Of a stretch of DNA of 64,000 nucleotides, positions 42,320-50,815 are shown in pieces. Under the pieces are notes generated by a model. It did no database searches. It was not told the DNA's origin and saw nothing but the letters and a program-made list of their open reading frames with translations. Made by a program: the position numbers and the translations under genes. Position 1 is the first letter of the stretch, and each line of letters begins with the position of its first letter. Source of the stretch: Desulfovibrio cuneatus DSM 11391 (GTDB lineage: Bacteria > Desulfobacterota > Desulfovibrionia > Desulfovibrionales > Desulfovibrionaceae); the NCBI RefSeq assembly GCF_000430005.1, contig NZ_KE387019.1, forward strand, positions 53,598-117,597. The letters are read 5' to 3'.

Positions 42320-43675
42320 ATGTCGTCATCTGAAAGCACAACCACCGGCGTTGCCGGGTTAAAAAAGGCCCTTGGCAAGCTGGAGAGTTATGCCACCTTG
42401 GTGGGCATTCTTGTTGGTTCAGGTATATTTGTTGTGGTGGGGCAGGCGGGTGCGCTCACGGGGCCTTCAGTACCACTGGCCTATTTGGCGTTGCTGCCCA
42501 TAGTGCTTGCCACTGCCATGGGGTATATTGTGTTCATGAGCACGCCGCTGGGCAACTGCCCTGGCGGTGCGTATACGCATATTTCCAGAACTTTTGGGGC
42601 CATATTTCCCGCGTTCATGGCGGTGTGGCTGCAAGGGGTTGCCTACATGGGGGCCTTGGGGCTTTTGGCTACTGCCATGGGGGAGTATGTGAAGTTTATT
42701 TTCCCGGAAGTTGATCCCCTCGTAGCGGGTTCTGTTGCGCTCATATTTTTTGCGGGTATCCAGTTTTTTGGCATCAACATTTACGGGCGTATCCAGGTGG
42801 GTATGTTTGTCTTGTTGTTGCTCGCCATTGTACTGCTTGTAGGGCCGGGGCTGTTTGCTATCAAGCTGGAAAACTTCACGCCCCTGTTTCCCTTTGGGCT
42901 GAAGGGCTTTATGGCAGCTATTCCGCCTTTGTTCATTTCATACGCTGCGTTTGAAAGCTTGGCCCAAAGCGCCGGGGAAACCAAGGAAGCGCAAAAAAAT
43001 CTGCCCATGATATTTGTGCGCGGTCTTGTGGCCACAGTGGTCATTTATTTCTTCATGTCCCTGGTGGCGTTTGGCGTGTTGCCCTACCAGGCGGCGGCGG
43101 CTTCTAACACCGTAATGGCAGACGCTGCGGCCCAATACCTGCCTGTAGGTGGTTCGCTTATTGTGGCCATTGGGGCCATTATGGCCTGCACCACATCTAT
43201 TAACGCCACCATGATGGTACCGCCCCGGTTACTGCTGGTTCTTTCCGATGACCATTTAACCCCCAAAGTGTTCAGCAAGTTGCACCCTGTGTACAAAACT
43301 CCGTATATTGGGCAAATAATTACACTGGTTATGGCGCTGCTCCTGATGTGGACACGTACTTTGGACGCCATTCTGGCCGTTACCTTGCAAGCCATATTCC
43401 TGCTGTATATTATTCACGGTGTTGCGCTTATTTGCCTGCCTTTTGCCAACCGCAAGCTATACGACCAGGCACTGGTAAAGCCCCCTGTATGGTTTACGGT
43501 ACTGGGTGGCTGCGTTTCTGTAATAGCACTTATCTACTGTAGTTATTCAATGCTGCTGAATAGCTGGAAGGTTATTCTTGCCTGGGCGGTGGCTGGCACA
43601 GGTATTTATTTTGTCGCTGTTATGCAGGCGCGTTTGCGCAAAATCGACTTGAAGCAAATGCTCATGGACCAGTAG
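42320..43675 (+). CDS. APC family amino acid permease
   Basis: A 451-residue transporter with 12 predicted helices. Helix 1 has the APC motif GILVGSGIFVVVGQAG, and helix 6 reads PPLFISYAAFESLAQSAGETKEAQKNLP, the conserved family segment with Phe and Glu. Substrate class (amino acid or polyamine) is inferred only from family. AAGGA lies 7 bases before ATG 42320. It lies 101 bases after the AOR gene with hairpin A between, so co-transcription is possible but not certain. Confidence 0.9.
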   Translation: MSSSESTTTGVAGLKKALGKLESYATLVGILVGSGIFVVVGQAGALTGPSVPLAYLALLPIVLATAMGYIVFMSTPLGNCPGGAYTHISRTFGAIFPAFMAVWLQGVAYMGALGLLATAMGEYVKFIFPEVDPLVAGSVALIFFAGIQFFGINIYGRIQVGMFVLLLLAIVLLVGPGLFAIKLENFTPLFPFGLKGFMAAIPPLFISYAAFESLAQSAGETKEAQKNLPMIFVRGLVATVVIYFFMSLVAFGVLPYQAAAASNTVMADAAAQYLPVGGSLIVAIGAIMACTTSINATMMVPPRLLLVLSDDHLTPKVFSKLHPVYKTPYIGQIITLVMALLLMWTRTLDAILAVTLQAIFLLYIIHGVALICLPFANRKLYDQALVKPPVWFTVLGGCVSVIALIYCSYSMLLNSWKVILAWAVAGTGIYFVAVMQARLRKIDLKQMLMDQ

Positions 43676-43732
43676 AATATGTCGTAGGGAATACTGTTCG
43701 TATTGTAATAATGCAGTGTTTTTCTAAGGAAG

Positions 43733-43878
43733 CCTGAATAAACGGTATGTTGGAAACGCTCAGTTTTTTCGTTTGGCAAGGCACGAGCTTTTTTTGACGC
43801 GGGTGCTGGACTCTTTGGTCCTGCCCCGCTTCAAAAAAAACGAGAAACGCAGCCAAATGGAAAAAATCAGCGTTTCCA
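43733..43878. repeat. family B repeat after the APC permease
   Basis: From CTAAGGAAGCCTGAATAAA to ATCAGCGTTTCC. GGAAACGCTCAG and inner CGTTTGGC/GCCAAATG arms are retained; the core reads GCTGGACTC...GGTCCTGCC. Oriented opposite to the copy at 33706-33863. Confidence 0.88.
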
Positions 43879-43889
43879 CCAAAATTACG

Positions 43890-43920
43890 ACAGCGGGGCT
43901 GCATAGTGCAGCCCCGCTGT
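43890..43920. terminator. terminator of rubredoxin gene
   Basis: ACAGCGGGGCTGCA (43890-43903), loop TAG, TGCAGCCCCGCTGT (43907-43920): a perfect 14-bp stem 23 bases beyond the rubredoxin stop on the minus strand, with AATTTT further on. Confidence 0.78.
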
Positions 43921-43943
43921 GTTTCATTAAGGAAATGGTGGAA

Positions 43944-44123
43944 TTACCCCATGCATTGGAATTTGCTTGGGCTTGCCCCGCATACCGGGCATTTCCAGTC
44001 TTTGGGCAGGTCTTCAAACTTCACGCCTTTGGGAACTTTGCCTTTGCGGTCACCGCGGTCGGGGTCATAAATATATCCGCAGTTGGCAACAGGGCAACGC
44101 CACATATCTTTGGGTTCGCTCAT
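43944..44123 (-). CDS. rubredoxin with C-x4-C first knuckle
   Basis: A 59-residue one-iron electron carrier. Iron ligands are C-P-V-A-N-C (C-x4-C instead of the usual C-x2-C) and CPVC, with the family's YDPDRGD, FEDLPKDWKCP and aromatic residues in place. The C-x4-C variant is known for rubredoxin-2 of Desulfovibrio desulfuricans. An additional Cys lies near the C-terminus (FQCMG). AGGAG lies 6 bases before ATG 44123; the frame extends upstream without similarity. It is a single gene. Possible roles are electron transfer to oxygen- or superoxide-reducing enzymes, which are not in this window. Confidence 0.95.
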   Translation of the reverse strand: MSEPKDMWRCPVANCGYIYDPDRGDRKGKVPKGVKFEDLPKDWKCPVCGASPSKFQCMG

Positions 44124-44801
44124 AACAACTCCTGGGTGAAGGTGTGGTGGAACAGAATCCAGAGCGTACTCCCTATGCTTCAAGAAGTCATTGCGGAAAA
44201 TGGCTCTGGGAAGGTTTTTTTTGCAGGCACCCGCCACAGTATGTCTTGTACAAACAGCGGCTTAGATGAGAATGCTCTATCTATGGGGGGGGGAGCCGGG
44301 CGTGCAACGGGTGCCAATTACAGTAGTAAGACTTTTTTTGCCCGTGGCAAGGGTTTGCCATGGGAAATTTTCTGAGTCATGGCAATGTAATACCCTTTTC
44401 AGCTTGCTTTGTTGCGTATTGGCTTGTGGGGCAACTCTAAAAAACGCCTGAGGAATGGAGAAGGGAAACCGAATGCTGTAAAGTGGACTTGCTTTGCATT
44501 ATTTTTACCGTAATAGCAACGTTGACGGAAGGTTGCGCCCTTTGTTACCATGCGATATTGCTTATACACACATGCTAGTAGCGTAACCATTGTCTGCCTT
44601 TTTGCTACCAATAAATAGGGCTATTACAGTAGGCCTTTTTCTGTTGCCGCTGGTAGCGGCGATGTGTTTTTGCTTGGTGCACGGTGCATGGTTGTAGAGA
44701 GCAGGAATACTGATTTTTTGCAGCCGCTTTTACAGCGGCATGGAAATAGGGGTTGTTCCCCTACAATTGAGTAACCTGGTGAATTTTGCATGGAGAATAA
44801 C
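44124..44801. other. long divergent region upstream of dmsA
   Basis: 678 bases. It includes a hairpin CCCGTGGCAA/TTGCCATGGG (44341-44364) and, close to dmsA, three short hairpins: GCCGCT/AGCGGC (44646-44660), GCCGCT/AGCGGC (44723-44739) and TAGGGG/CCCCTA (44747-44763). No protein gene is supported and no FNR- or Moco-RNA consensus is recognised. Confidence 0.55.
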
Positions 44802-47243
44802 ATGAAGAAGAACCACAGCAACCATGGGGCACACTCGGTAAGCCGGCGTAATGTGCTTAAGTTTGGTGTTGCTTCTGGCGCAATGGCTTCCGTGGGTTCC
44901 TTGGGCCTTGGCTCTATTTTTTGCCCTGCTGCTCAGGCGGCCCCGGCCTTGCCGCATGAAGATTTTTTAACATCTGTCTGTGCCAACAACTGTGGCAGCA
45001 CCTGCATTTTGCGCCCCGTAGTGCAAGAAGGCCGCGTGATGCGGGTAGACACAGACAACTCCGTGGAAGACAACTGGCAGGAAGGGATATTTCAGGTGCG
45101 GGCATGCCCCAGGGGCCGTTCCATGCGCCGCCATATGTATGCCCCCAACAGGCTGCAATACCCGCTGAAGCGCACGGGCGAGCGCGGTAGCGGCAAGTTT
45201 GAGCGCATTTCGTGGGAAGAAGCGCTAGGCACCATTGCTGGCAAGCTGGTGGAATGTAAAACCAAGTATGGCAATGAATCCATATGCAGCCTGTATGCTT
45301 CCGGCGTGCAGGTGGGTGCATTGATGCGCCGGGAATCGTTCTACCGCCTCATGAACCTTATGGGCGGCTTTGCCCTTGGCACAAGCGACTACAGCTCTGC
45401 TCAGAACCAGTACGGCATGAAGTACCTGTATGGGCAAAGCGGGTATTCCGGTAACCCTACCAGCGACATTGCCCACACCAAGTTGGCAGTGTTTTTTGGG
45501 TTGAACATTACGGAAACCCGTATGAGCGGCGGCGGCTTGCAGTATGAAGTGCTGGAAGCAAAACGCAAGGGCAACACCCGGGTTATTGTTATTGACCCTC
45601 GCTACACCGACACCTGCATAACCATTGCGGATGAATGGATTCCCATTCGCCCCGGTACAGACGCAGCCCTGGCTTCCGCCCTGGCCTATGTGCTGATTAC
45701 CGAGAATATGGTGGATAACGACTTTGTGCGCACCCATGTGCAAGGGTTTGACGCCAGCTCCATGCCGGAAGGGTTTGCCCCCAACCTTTCCTACAAAGAT
45801 TATATTTTGGGCACAGGGGAAGACGCCACCCCCAAAACACCCCAGTGGGCGGCTGCCCTAACGGGCATTCCCGCAACGCGCATCATTCAGCTTGCACGGG
45901 AAATTGGCGGGGCAAAGCCGTGTTACATTACCCAGGGCTGGGGCTTGCAGCGCCAGGCCGCCGGGGAAATGAATACCATGGCCGTGGCTGCCCTGGCGGC
46001 ACTAACGGGTAACGTTGGCCTGCGCGGCGGCAACAATGGCGACTTGGACGGCTACAGCCCCGGCGTTAGCCCCCGCCTGCCAGCGGGCACGAACCCGGTT
46101 AAGGCACGCTTTCCCACATTTTTGTGGCTGCGTGCCGTGGAGCGCGGCACGGAAATGACTGCTCTGCGGGACGGCATTCAAGGGGCAGACCGTTTTCCTG
46201 CCAACATCAAGTTTATTTGGAACTATGCAGGCAACTGCCTGGTGAACCAGCATTCCGACATTAATGAAACCCGCCGGGTGCTGAGCGATACTTCCAAGTG
46301 CGAAATGATTGTGGTGATGGACACCCACATGACAGCCAGCGCCCAGTGGGCAGACATTGTGCTGCCTTCTGCCAGCTACCTGGAACAGCCAGACATTGTG
46401 GGGCCAAGCTATGCCATGAATACAGACTGGCTGGCCTTTACCACCCCGGTAAAACCGTTTTTTGAATCGCGCCCGGTGTATGACGTATGCGTTGACCTGG
46501 CAAAACGCCTGGGCATTGAAAAAGAGTTCACCGAAGGGCGCAGCCGGGAAGACTGGCTGGAATACCTGTATGAAACAAATTGCCGGAAAAACATGCCCAC
46601 CTTGCCGGAAACATTGGCAGAAGCCCGTAAAGTAGGGCTTTTCATGCGGGCCAAAAACAGGGATGCCTTGCCTGTGCGTTTTGCGGACTTCCGCAACGAC
46701 CCCGTGGCAAACCCGCTGAAAACTCCTTCCGGAAAAATAGAACTGTTCTCCCCGGCGTTGCACACCATTGGCAAAACCTGGGAACTGGAACCCGTGCTGG
46801 GCAACAGAATTCCCCCCAGCCCGCAGTATGTGGCTACCTGGGAAGGGTTTGAAGACAAGGAAGGCAAGGCCAAATTCCCGCTGCAAATGATTACCTCACA
46901 CTACAAGGGGCGCACCCACTCTCACTATGCTTCTGTGGACTGGCTGCTGGAAGTGATGCCCCAGGTGCTTTGGATGAACCCGCTGGACGCGCAAAAGCGC
47001 GGCATTGAGCACAACGAAATTGTGCGGGTGTTTAACGGCAGGGGCGAAGTGCGCATTGCGGTTAAGGTCACGCCGCGCATTATGCCTGGCGTTGTTACCA
47101 TGCCGCAAGGGGCCTGGTATAAGCCAGACGCCAACGGGGTGGACCATGGCGGGTGTGCCAACACCCTTACGCTGTACCGTCCTTCCCCCCTGGCAAAAGG
47201 CAACCCACAGCACACAAACCTTGTGGAAGTTTCCAAGCTGTAA
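44802..47243 (+). CDS. dmsA: DMSO reductase-type molybdopterin catalytic subunit
   Basis: An 813-residue Tat-exported enzyme. The twin-arginine signal is SRRNVLKFGVASG (about 14-26) with cleavage after AQA. The first cluster site is CANNCGSTC followed by ACPRG, then bis-MGD-binding domains. The region around GTSDYSSAQ probably carries the Ser ligand to Mo seen in DmsA. Together with dmsB, dmsC and the chaperone it forms a quinol-linked terminal reductase; DMSO is the family substrate, but other S- or N-oxides are possible. ATG 44802 is preferred over ATG 44790 because GGAG (44792-44795) lies between them. Confidence 0.88.
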   Translation: MKKNHSNHGAHSVSRRNVLKFGVASGAMASVGSLGLGSIFCPAAQAAPALPHEDFLTSVCANNCGSTCILRPVVQEGRVMRVDTDNSVEDNWQEGIFQVRACPRGRSMRRHMYAPNRLQYPLKRTGERGSGKFERISWEEALGTIAGKLVECKTKYGNESICSLYASGVQVGALMRRESFYRLMNLMGGFALGTSDYSSAQNQYGMKYLYGQSGYSGNPTSDIAHTKLAVFFGLNITETRMSGGGLQYEVLEAKRKGNTRVIVIDPRYTDTCITIADEWIPIRPGTDAALASALAYVLITENMVDNDFVRTHVQGFDASSMPEGFAPNLSYKDYILGTGEDATPKTPQWAAALTGIPATRIIQLAREIGGAKPCYITQGWGLQRQAAGEMNTMAVAALAALTGNVGLRGGNNGDLDGYSPGVSPRLPAGTNPVKARFPTFLWLRAVERGTEMTALRDGIQGADRFPANIKFIWNYAGNCLVNQHSDINETRRVLSDTSKCEMIVVMDTHMTASAQWADIVLPSASYLEQPDIVGPSYAMNTDWLAFTTPVKPFFESRPVYDVCVDLAKRLGIEKEFTEGRSREDWLEYLYETNCRKNMPTLPETLAEARKVGLFMRAKNRDALPVRFADFRNDPVANPLKTPSGKIELFSPALHTIGKTWELEPVLGNRIPPSPQYVATWEGFEDKEGKAKFPLQMITSHYKGRTHSHYASVDWLLEVMPQVLWMNPLDAQKRGIEHNEIVRVFNGRGEVRIAVKVTPRIMPGVVTMPQGAWYKPDANGVDHGGCANTLTLYRPSPLAKGNPQHTNLVEVSKL

Positions 47244-47267
47244 CACTGTGAGCAGAGCGAGACTATT

Positions 47268-47888
47268 ATGAAAAAATCATATGCTTTTTATATGGACGCA
47301 AGCCGCTGCATGGGCTGCAAAGCATGCGTCATTGCCTGTAAAGACGGGCACGACCTGCCCCTTGGCCTGAACTGGCGGCGGGTGCCGGAATGCACTGGCG
47401 GCGCATGGGCAGAACATGCGGATGGCACGTATACCCAAAACGTGTTTTCTTACTACCTTTCCGTTGCCTGCAACCACTGTGAATCGCCTGTGTGTGTAAA
47501 GGCCTGCCCCACAGGGGCCATGCACAAAACCGAAGATGGTATTGTGCAGGTGGATGCAACACGCTGTGTAGGCTGCAACAACTGTGCGTGGAACTGCCCG
47601 TATTCTGCCCCGCAACTGGACAAAAGCAAAAAGCACATGACCAAGTGCAACTTTTGCCGTGAACGGCTGGAAGTAGGGCAAAAGCCCTTGTGTGTGGCAG
47701 CCTGCCCCGCCAGGGCGCTGGATTTTGGCCCACGCGAAGAGCTTATTGCCAAATACGGCAGGGCCAACATTGCCCCCCTGCCGCCTGCCAGCATGACAGA
47801 GCCAAACCTTGCCGTTGTGGCCCACAAAGACGCACAGCCAGCAAACACACGCAAACCCTTTTTGGCCAATAAAGAGGAACTGTCATGA
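47268..47888 (+). CDS. dmsB: DMSO reductase iron-sulfur subunit
   Basis: A 206-residue four-cluster ferredoxin: CMGCKACVIAC, CNHCESPVCVKAC, CVGCNNCAWNC and CNFCRERLEVGQKPLCVAAC, 16 cysteines in the DmsB order. It carries electrons from the quinol-linked DmsC to DmsA. It has no signal peptide and is likely co-exported with DmsA. It lies 24 bases after dmsA and overlaps dmsC by 4 bases (ATGA). Confidence 0.93.
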   Translation: MKKSYAFYMDASRCMGCKACVIACKDGHDLPLGLNWRRVPECTGGAWAEHADGTYTQNVFSYYLSVACNHCESPVCVKACPTGAMHKTEDGIVQVDATRCVGCNNCAWNCPYSAPQLDKSKKHMTKCNFCRERLEVGQKPLCVAACPARALDFGPREELIAKYGRANIAPLPPASMTEPNLAVVAHKDAQPANTRKPFLANKEELS

Positions 47889-48691
47889 TGCACTATGAAT
47901 TTGCTCTTGTGCTGTTTACCGTGCTTATCCAGTTTTGCGCTGGGCTTGCCCTGCTTGTGTGGCTTGCCGGGGTGCACAATTACCCTGCCCTGGAAAAGCG
48001 CCTGTGGCGTGTGATTTTGGCATGTGGTGTTGTGGCCCTGGGCGGGTCAACCATGCACCTTGCCAACATTATGCATGCCCCCTTTACCCTTACCCAGGTG
48101 GGCACGGCGTGGCTTTCACGGGAAATTGCTTCAGTAAGCTTTTTTGGCCTGCTGGTGCTGCTGCGTGTGCTTAATGTGGGGGGCAACAAGCTGAACCCGG
48201 TTATTGCCCTGGTGGGCTTAGGCACTGTGTACGTTGTCAGCCAGGTGTACCGTGTGCCTGCTGTGCCCTTTTGGAACACCATCGGCACGGAACTGGGCTT
48301 TTTTGGCACTGCCCTGGCCCTTGGCGGGGCCGGGCTGGCTGTGTTCCTGCATGACTCCAAGGAAGCGGAAGATGCCCCGCGGGCTCTTTCCCTTGCGGCC
48401 GGTGTGTGTGTGGCAGGTATCATGCTTTCCCTGGTGCAGCCCTTGCTTGCCTTGCAGGGCGGGGCTGCGGCCCTGCCGGAAGGTTCCCTGGTGCAAACCC
48501 TGAATATAGCACATGGCCTTGGTCTGCCCCGCTTGCTGGCAGCCGTGCTTGGTGGATTTATTCTGTGTTATGGCCTGGTGCGCGGGTGCAAATGCAACGC
48601 CATGGTGCTTATTGGCTTTGCCCTGATTGCTGTGGGTGAAGTTGCCGGAAGAATGCTGTTCTATGCAGCCAACATCCGCATAGGCATTTAA
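47885..48691 (+). CDS. dmsC: DMSO reductase membrane anchor subunit
   Basis: A 268-residue protein with 8 predicted transmembrane helices. Family segments GGSTMHLANIMHAP and AWLSREIASVSFFG match the DmsC pattern around the quinol site. It anchors DmsAB to the membrane and oxidises menaquinol. Start ATG 47885 overlaps dmsB; ATG 47888 is an alternative. Confidence 0.9.
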   Translation: MMHYEFALVLFTVLIQFCAGLALLVWLAGVHNYPALEKRLWRVILACGVVALGGSTMHLANIMHAPFTLTQVGTAWLSREIASVSFFGLLVLLRVLNVGGNKLNPVIALVGLGTVYVVSQVYRVPAVPFWNTIGTELGFFGTALALGGAGLAVFLHDSKEAEDAPRALSLAAGVCVAGIMLSLVQPLLALQGGAAALPEGSLVQTLNIAHGLGLPRLLAAVLGGFILCYGLVRGCKCNAMVLIGFALIAVGEVAGRMLFYAANIRIGI

Positions 48692-48693
48692 GC

Positions 48694-49332
48694 ATGCAGG
48701 CCATGCTTCAAACAGGAGTTTCCCTTGGGGGGACTTCGCTGTTTTCCTGTCTTGGTATGTTGTTATACCGCTTTCAGGGTATGAATGCGGCTGCCCTTGC
48801 TGCCCACAGTGCTTCCCTGCCACAATGGGAAGCGCTGTGCGCCAGCGAGGCAGACAAAGCCACCCTGCGGGCCTTTGCTCAAATGCTGCATACTGCTGGC
48901 ACCAATGAAGAAGAATACAAAACAGCCACAGCAGAGTATGCCGGGGTGTTCCAGAACCCAACGGCCCCAGTACCCCTTTGGGAATCGTTTTGGGTTTCTT
49001 CCGAACACCTGTACTTTACCCAGGAAACGCACGAAGTATTGCAATGGTACAGAACGTTCGGCCTTGAGCTGGTTGCCCAGAACGAGCCAGCAGACCACAT
49101 AGGGCTGGAAATGCTGTTTGTGGCTATTCTGCTGCAAGGCGCGGCAAAAGGCAGCCCCCAGCATGGGGAAGCCATGGTGCTTTTCTGGCAGGAACACATT
49201 GGGGTGTGGGCTGGCCCGTGCCTGGAGGCGTTGCAAAAAACGGTGGAAACAGCCTTTTGGCAGGCCGTTGTTGCGGCAGGGCAGGTGGCGGTGAAGGGCA
49301 TGACGCATTCAATGCAATTTGATGAGAAGTAG
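48694..49332 (+). CDS. TorD/DmsD-family chaperone
   Basis: A 212-residue all-alpha protein. EPADHIGLEMLFVAIL is the TorD-family signature (E/Q-P-x-DHI-x-x-E). Such proteins bind the Tat signal of the catalytic subunit and help cofactor loading before export. It follows dmsC by 2 bases, supporting a dedicated role for DmsA. ATG 48694 is used; ATG 48703 is an alternative with AGG upstream. Confidence 0.85.
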   Translation: MQAMLQTGVSLGGTSLFSCLGMLLYRFQGMNAAALAAHSASLPQWEALCASEADKATLRAFAQMLHTAGTNEEEYKTATAEYAGVFQNPTAPVPLWESFWVSSEHLYFTQETHEVLQWYRTFGLELVAQNEPADHIGLEMLFVAILLQGAAKGSPQHGEAMVLFWQEHIGVWAGPCLEALQKTVETAFWQAVVAAGQVAVKGMTHSMQFDEK

Positions 49333-49430
49333 AATTGCCGTTTGACGAGTAAATGTTCCAGCGCCTGTAGGCACGGAGTATTTTTACTGTAACGGAGAAA
49401 AACTGGAGAGTAAGCGTAAACGTTTTTCAC

Positions 49431-49466
49431 AAAAGAACCGCTATTCGATTGAACAGCGGTTCTTTT
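49431..49466. terminator. terminator of dms operon
   Basis: AAAAGAACCGCT (49431-49442) pairs with AGCGGTTCTTTT (49455-49466), 98 bases after the chaperone stop. The A4/T4 flanks allow use from either strand, including for the small gene at 49480-49689. Confidence 0.85.
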
Positions 49467-49479
49467 GTTGTCTTTACAT

Positions 49480-49689
49480 TTATTTCATCAGCGCAGTCCA
49501 CGTTGTCTTCACGTTATCCATAAAAGAAGCCTTTGGGGACTGCTTGCATTCCGTACTACTGAGTGGGGTAATTGTTTCCACTTCTGCCACGTCAAAAATG
49601 TCTGTCCCAGAGTTTGCGGTGCCACCAGCTATTCCCACAACAACAGGAAAGTAGGATTCGTCCAGCAGCAAAAACTTTTCGTCTGTCAT
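49480..49689 (-). CDS. small protein of unknown function
   Basis: A 69-residue frame from ATG 49689, placed between the hldD terminator and the shared terminator at 49431-49466, as expected for an independent gene. It is acidic at the N-terminus (MTDEKFLLLDESYFPVVV), has a Gly/Ala stretch (GIAGGTANSGTD) and one Cys. No family is recognised and the ribosome site is weak, so the call is tentative. Confidence 0.4.
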   Translation of the reverse strand: MTDEKFLLLDESYFPVVVGIAGGTANSGTDIFDVAEVETITPLSSTECKQSPKASFMDNVKTTWTALMK

Positions 49690-49722
49690 CTTGGTCACAG
49701 CTTGTTTCGTTGGCTGACACCT

Positions 49723-49759
49723 AAAAAACACCCACCACCCGCATGCGGGTGGTGGGTGT
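49723..49759 (-). terminator. terminator of the LPS operon
   Basis: A perfect inverted repeat of 16 + 16 bases, ACACCCACCACCCGCA/TGCGGGTGGTGGGTGT (49728-49759), followed on the minus strand by T6. It lies 61 bases past the hldD stop. Confidence 0.92.
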
Positions 49760-49820
49760 GGGCATATGCTCTGTTTGGGCTGTTGCCACAGGCACATCAT
49801 TTTTACCGTGCTGGTTGTGC

Positions 49821-50792
49821 TTATTCCAAGTGTGGGCAGGCTGTGGCGAGATAGTTGGTGACATAGTCACGCACGCCGTCTTCCAGGCTTGTCATGGGGG
49901 CAGTATAGCCAGCGGCCCGCAAGGTGTGCATGGGGGCTTCTGTAAAGTTCTGGTACTTGCCCAAAAGGTGTTCCGGCATGGGAATAAAATCGATGTTGGC
50001 AGGCTTGCCCATGGCAGAGAATACGGCAGTGGCAAGGTCTACCCAGGTGCGGGCCGTGCCCGTGCCCACGTTGAACACCCCCCCGGCGGCGGGGTTTTGC
50101 AGCAGCCACCACATAATGTCCACGCAGTCTTTGATATACACAAAATCCCGCATTTGGCAGCCATCGGCAAAATCCGGGTGGCAGGAGCGGAACAGGCTTA
50201 CCTTGCCTGTGGCGGCAATGGTGTGAAAACTTTTGTTCACCACGCTGCGCATGTCGCCCTTGTGCTGTTCGTTTGGCCCGTAAACATTGAAAAATTTCAA
50301 GCTGGCAAGGTGCGGCAAAAAGCCTTTGCGCTGCGCCCACAGGTCGAACAGGTGCTTGGAATAGCCGTACATATTCAAGGGGCGCAGGGTGTGCAGGTTG
50401 GCTGTATCGCTGAACCCTAGCGAGCCGTCACCATAGGTAGAAGCGGAACTGGCGTTGATAAACCGAGCGCCGCGCTCAAAGGCAAAGTGGCACAGGGATT
50501 TTGCATATTCCAGATTGTTCTGCATTAAAAAGTCGGCGTCTCGTTCCGTGGTGGCGGAACAGGCCCCCATGTGGATAATGGCGGTAATGGCACCTTTCAG
50601 GCCATCCCCGCGCACTTTTTCAAGAAACTCGGTGCGGTGCATATACGCATTGTAGCGCAAGGGCACCAGGTTTTTCCACTTTTCGGTGCAGGCCAGGTTA
50701 TCCACCACAAGAATATCGTCAATACCAAGGGTATTGAGCTTCCATACCATGGCGCTGCCAATAAAGCCTGCGCCGCCGGTTATAATATACAT
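49821..50792 (-). CDS. hldD: ADP-L-glycero-D-manno-heptose 6-epimerase
   Basis: A 323-residue short-chain (extended) epimerase, the last step of ADP-heptose synthesis for LPS inner core. Motifs: MYIITGGAGFIGSAMVWKLN (NADP site), HMGACSATTERD, NASSASTYGDG, YGYSKHLFD (Tyr-x3-Lys) and KFFNVYGPNEQHKGDM, all typical of HldD. GGAG lies 7 bases before ATG 50792. It is the last gene of the cluster and is followed by the terminator at 49723-49759. Confidence 0.95.
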   Translation of the reverse strand: MYIITGGAGFIGSAMVWKLNTLGIDDILVVDNLACTEKWKNLVPLRYNAYMHRTEFLEKVRGDGLKGAITAIIHMGACSATTERDADFLMQNNLEYAKSLCHFAFERGARFINASSASTYGDGSLGFSDTANLHTLRPLNMYGYSKHLFDLWAQRKGFLPHLASLKFFNVYGPNEQHKGDMRSVVNKSFHTIAATGKVSLFRSCHPDFADGCQMRDFVYIKDCVDIMWWLLQNPAAGGVFNVGTGTARTWVDLATAVFSAMGKPANIDFIPMPEHLLGKYQNFTEAPMHTLRAAGYTAPMTSLEDGVRDYVTNYLATACPHLE

Positions 50793-50815
50793 TTCTCCAC
50801 TCCGTCGTGTGTTTC

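Noticed and set aside
44266-44451. 61-codon frame upstream of dmsA
   Set aside because: No ribosome site, odd composition and no conserved feature.
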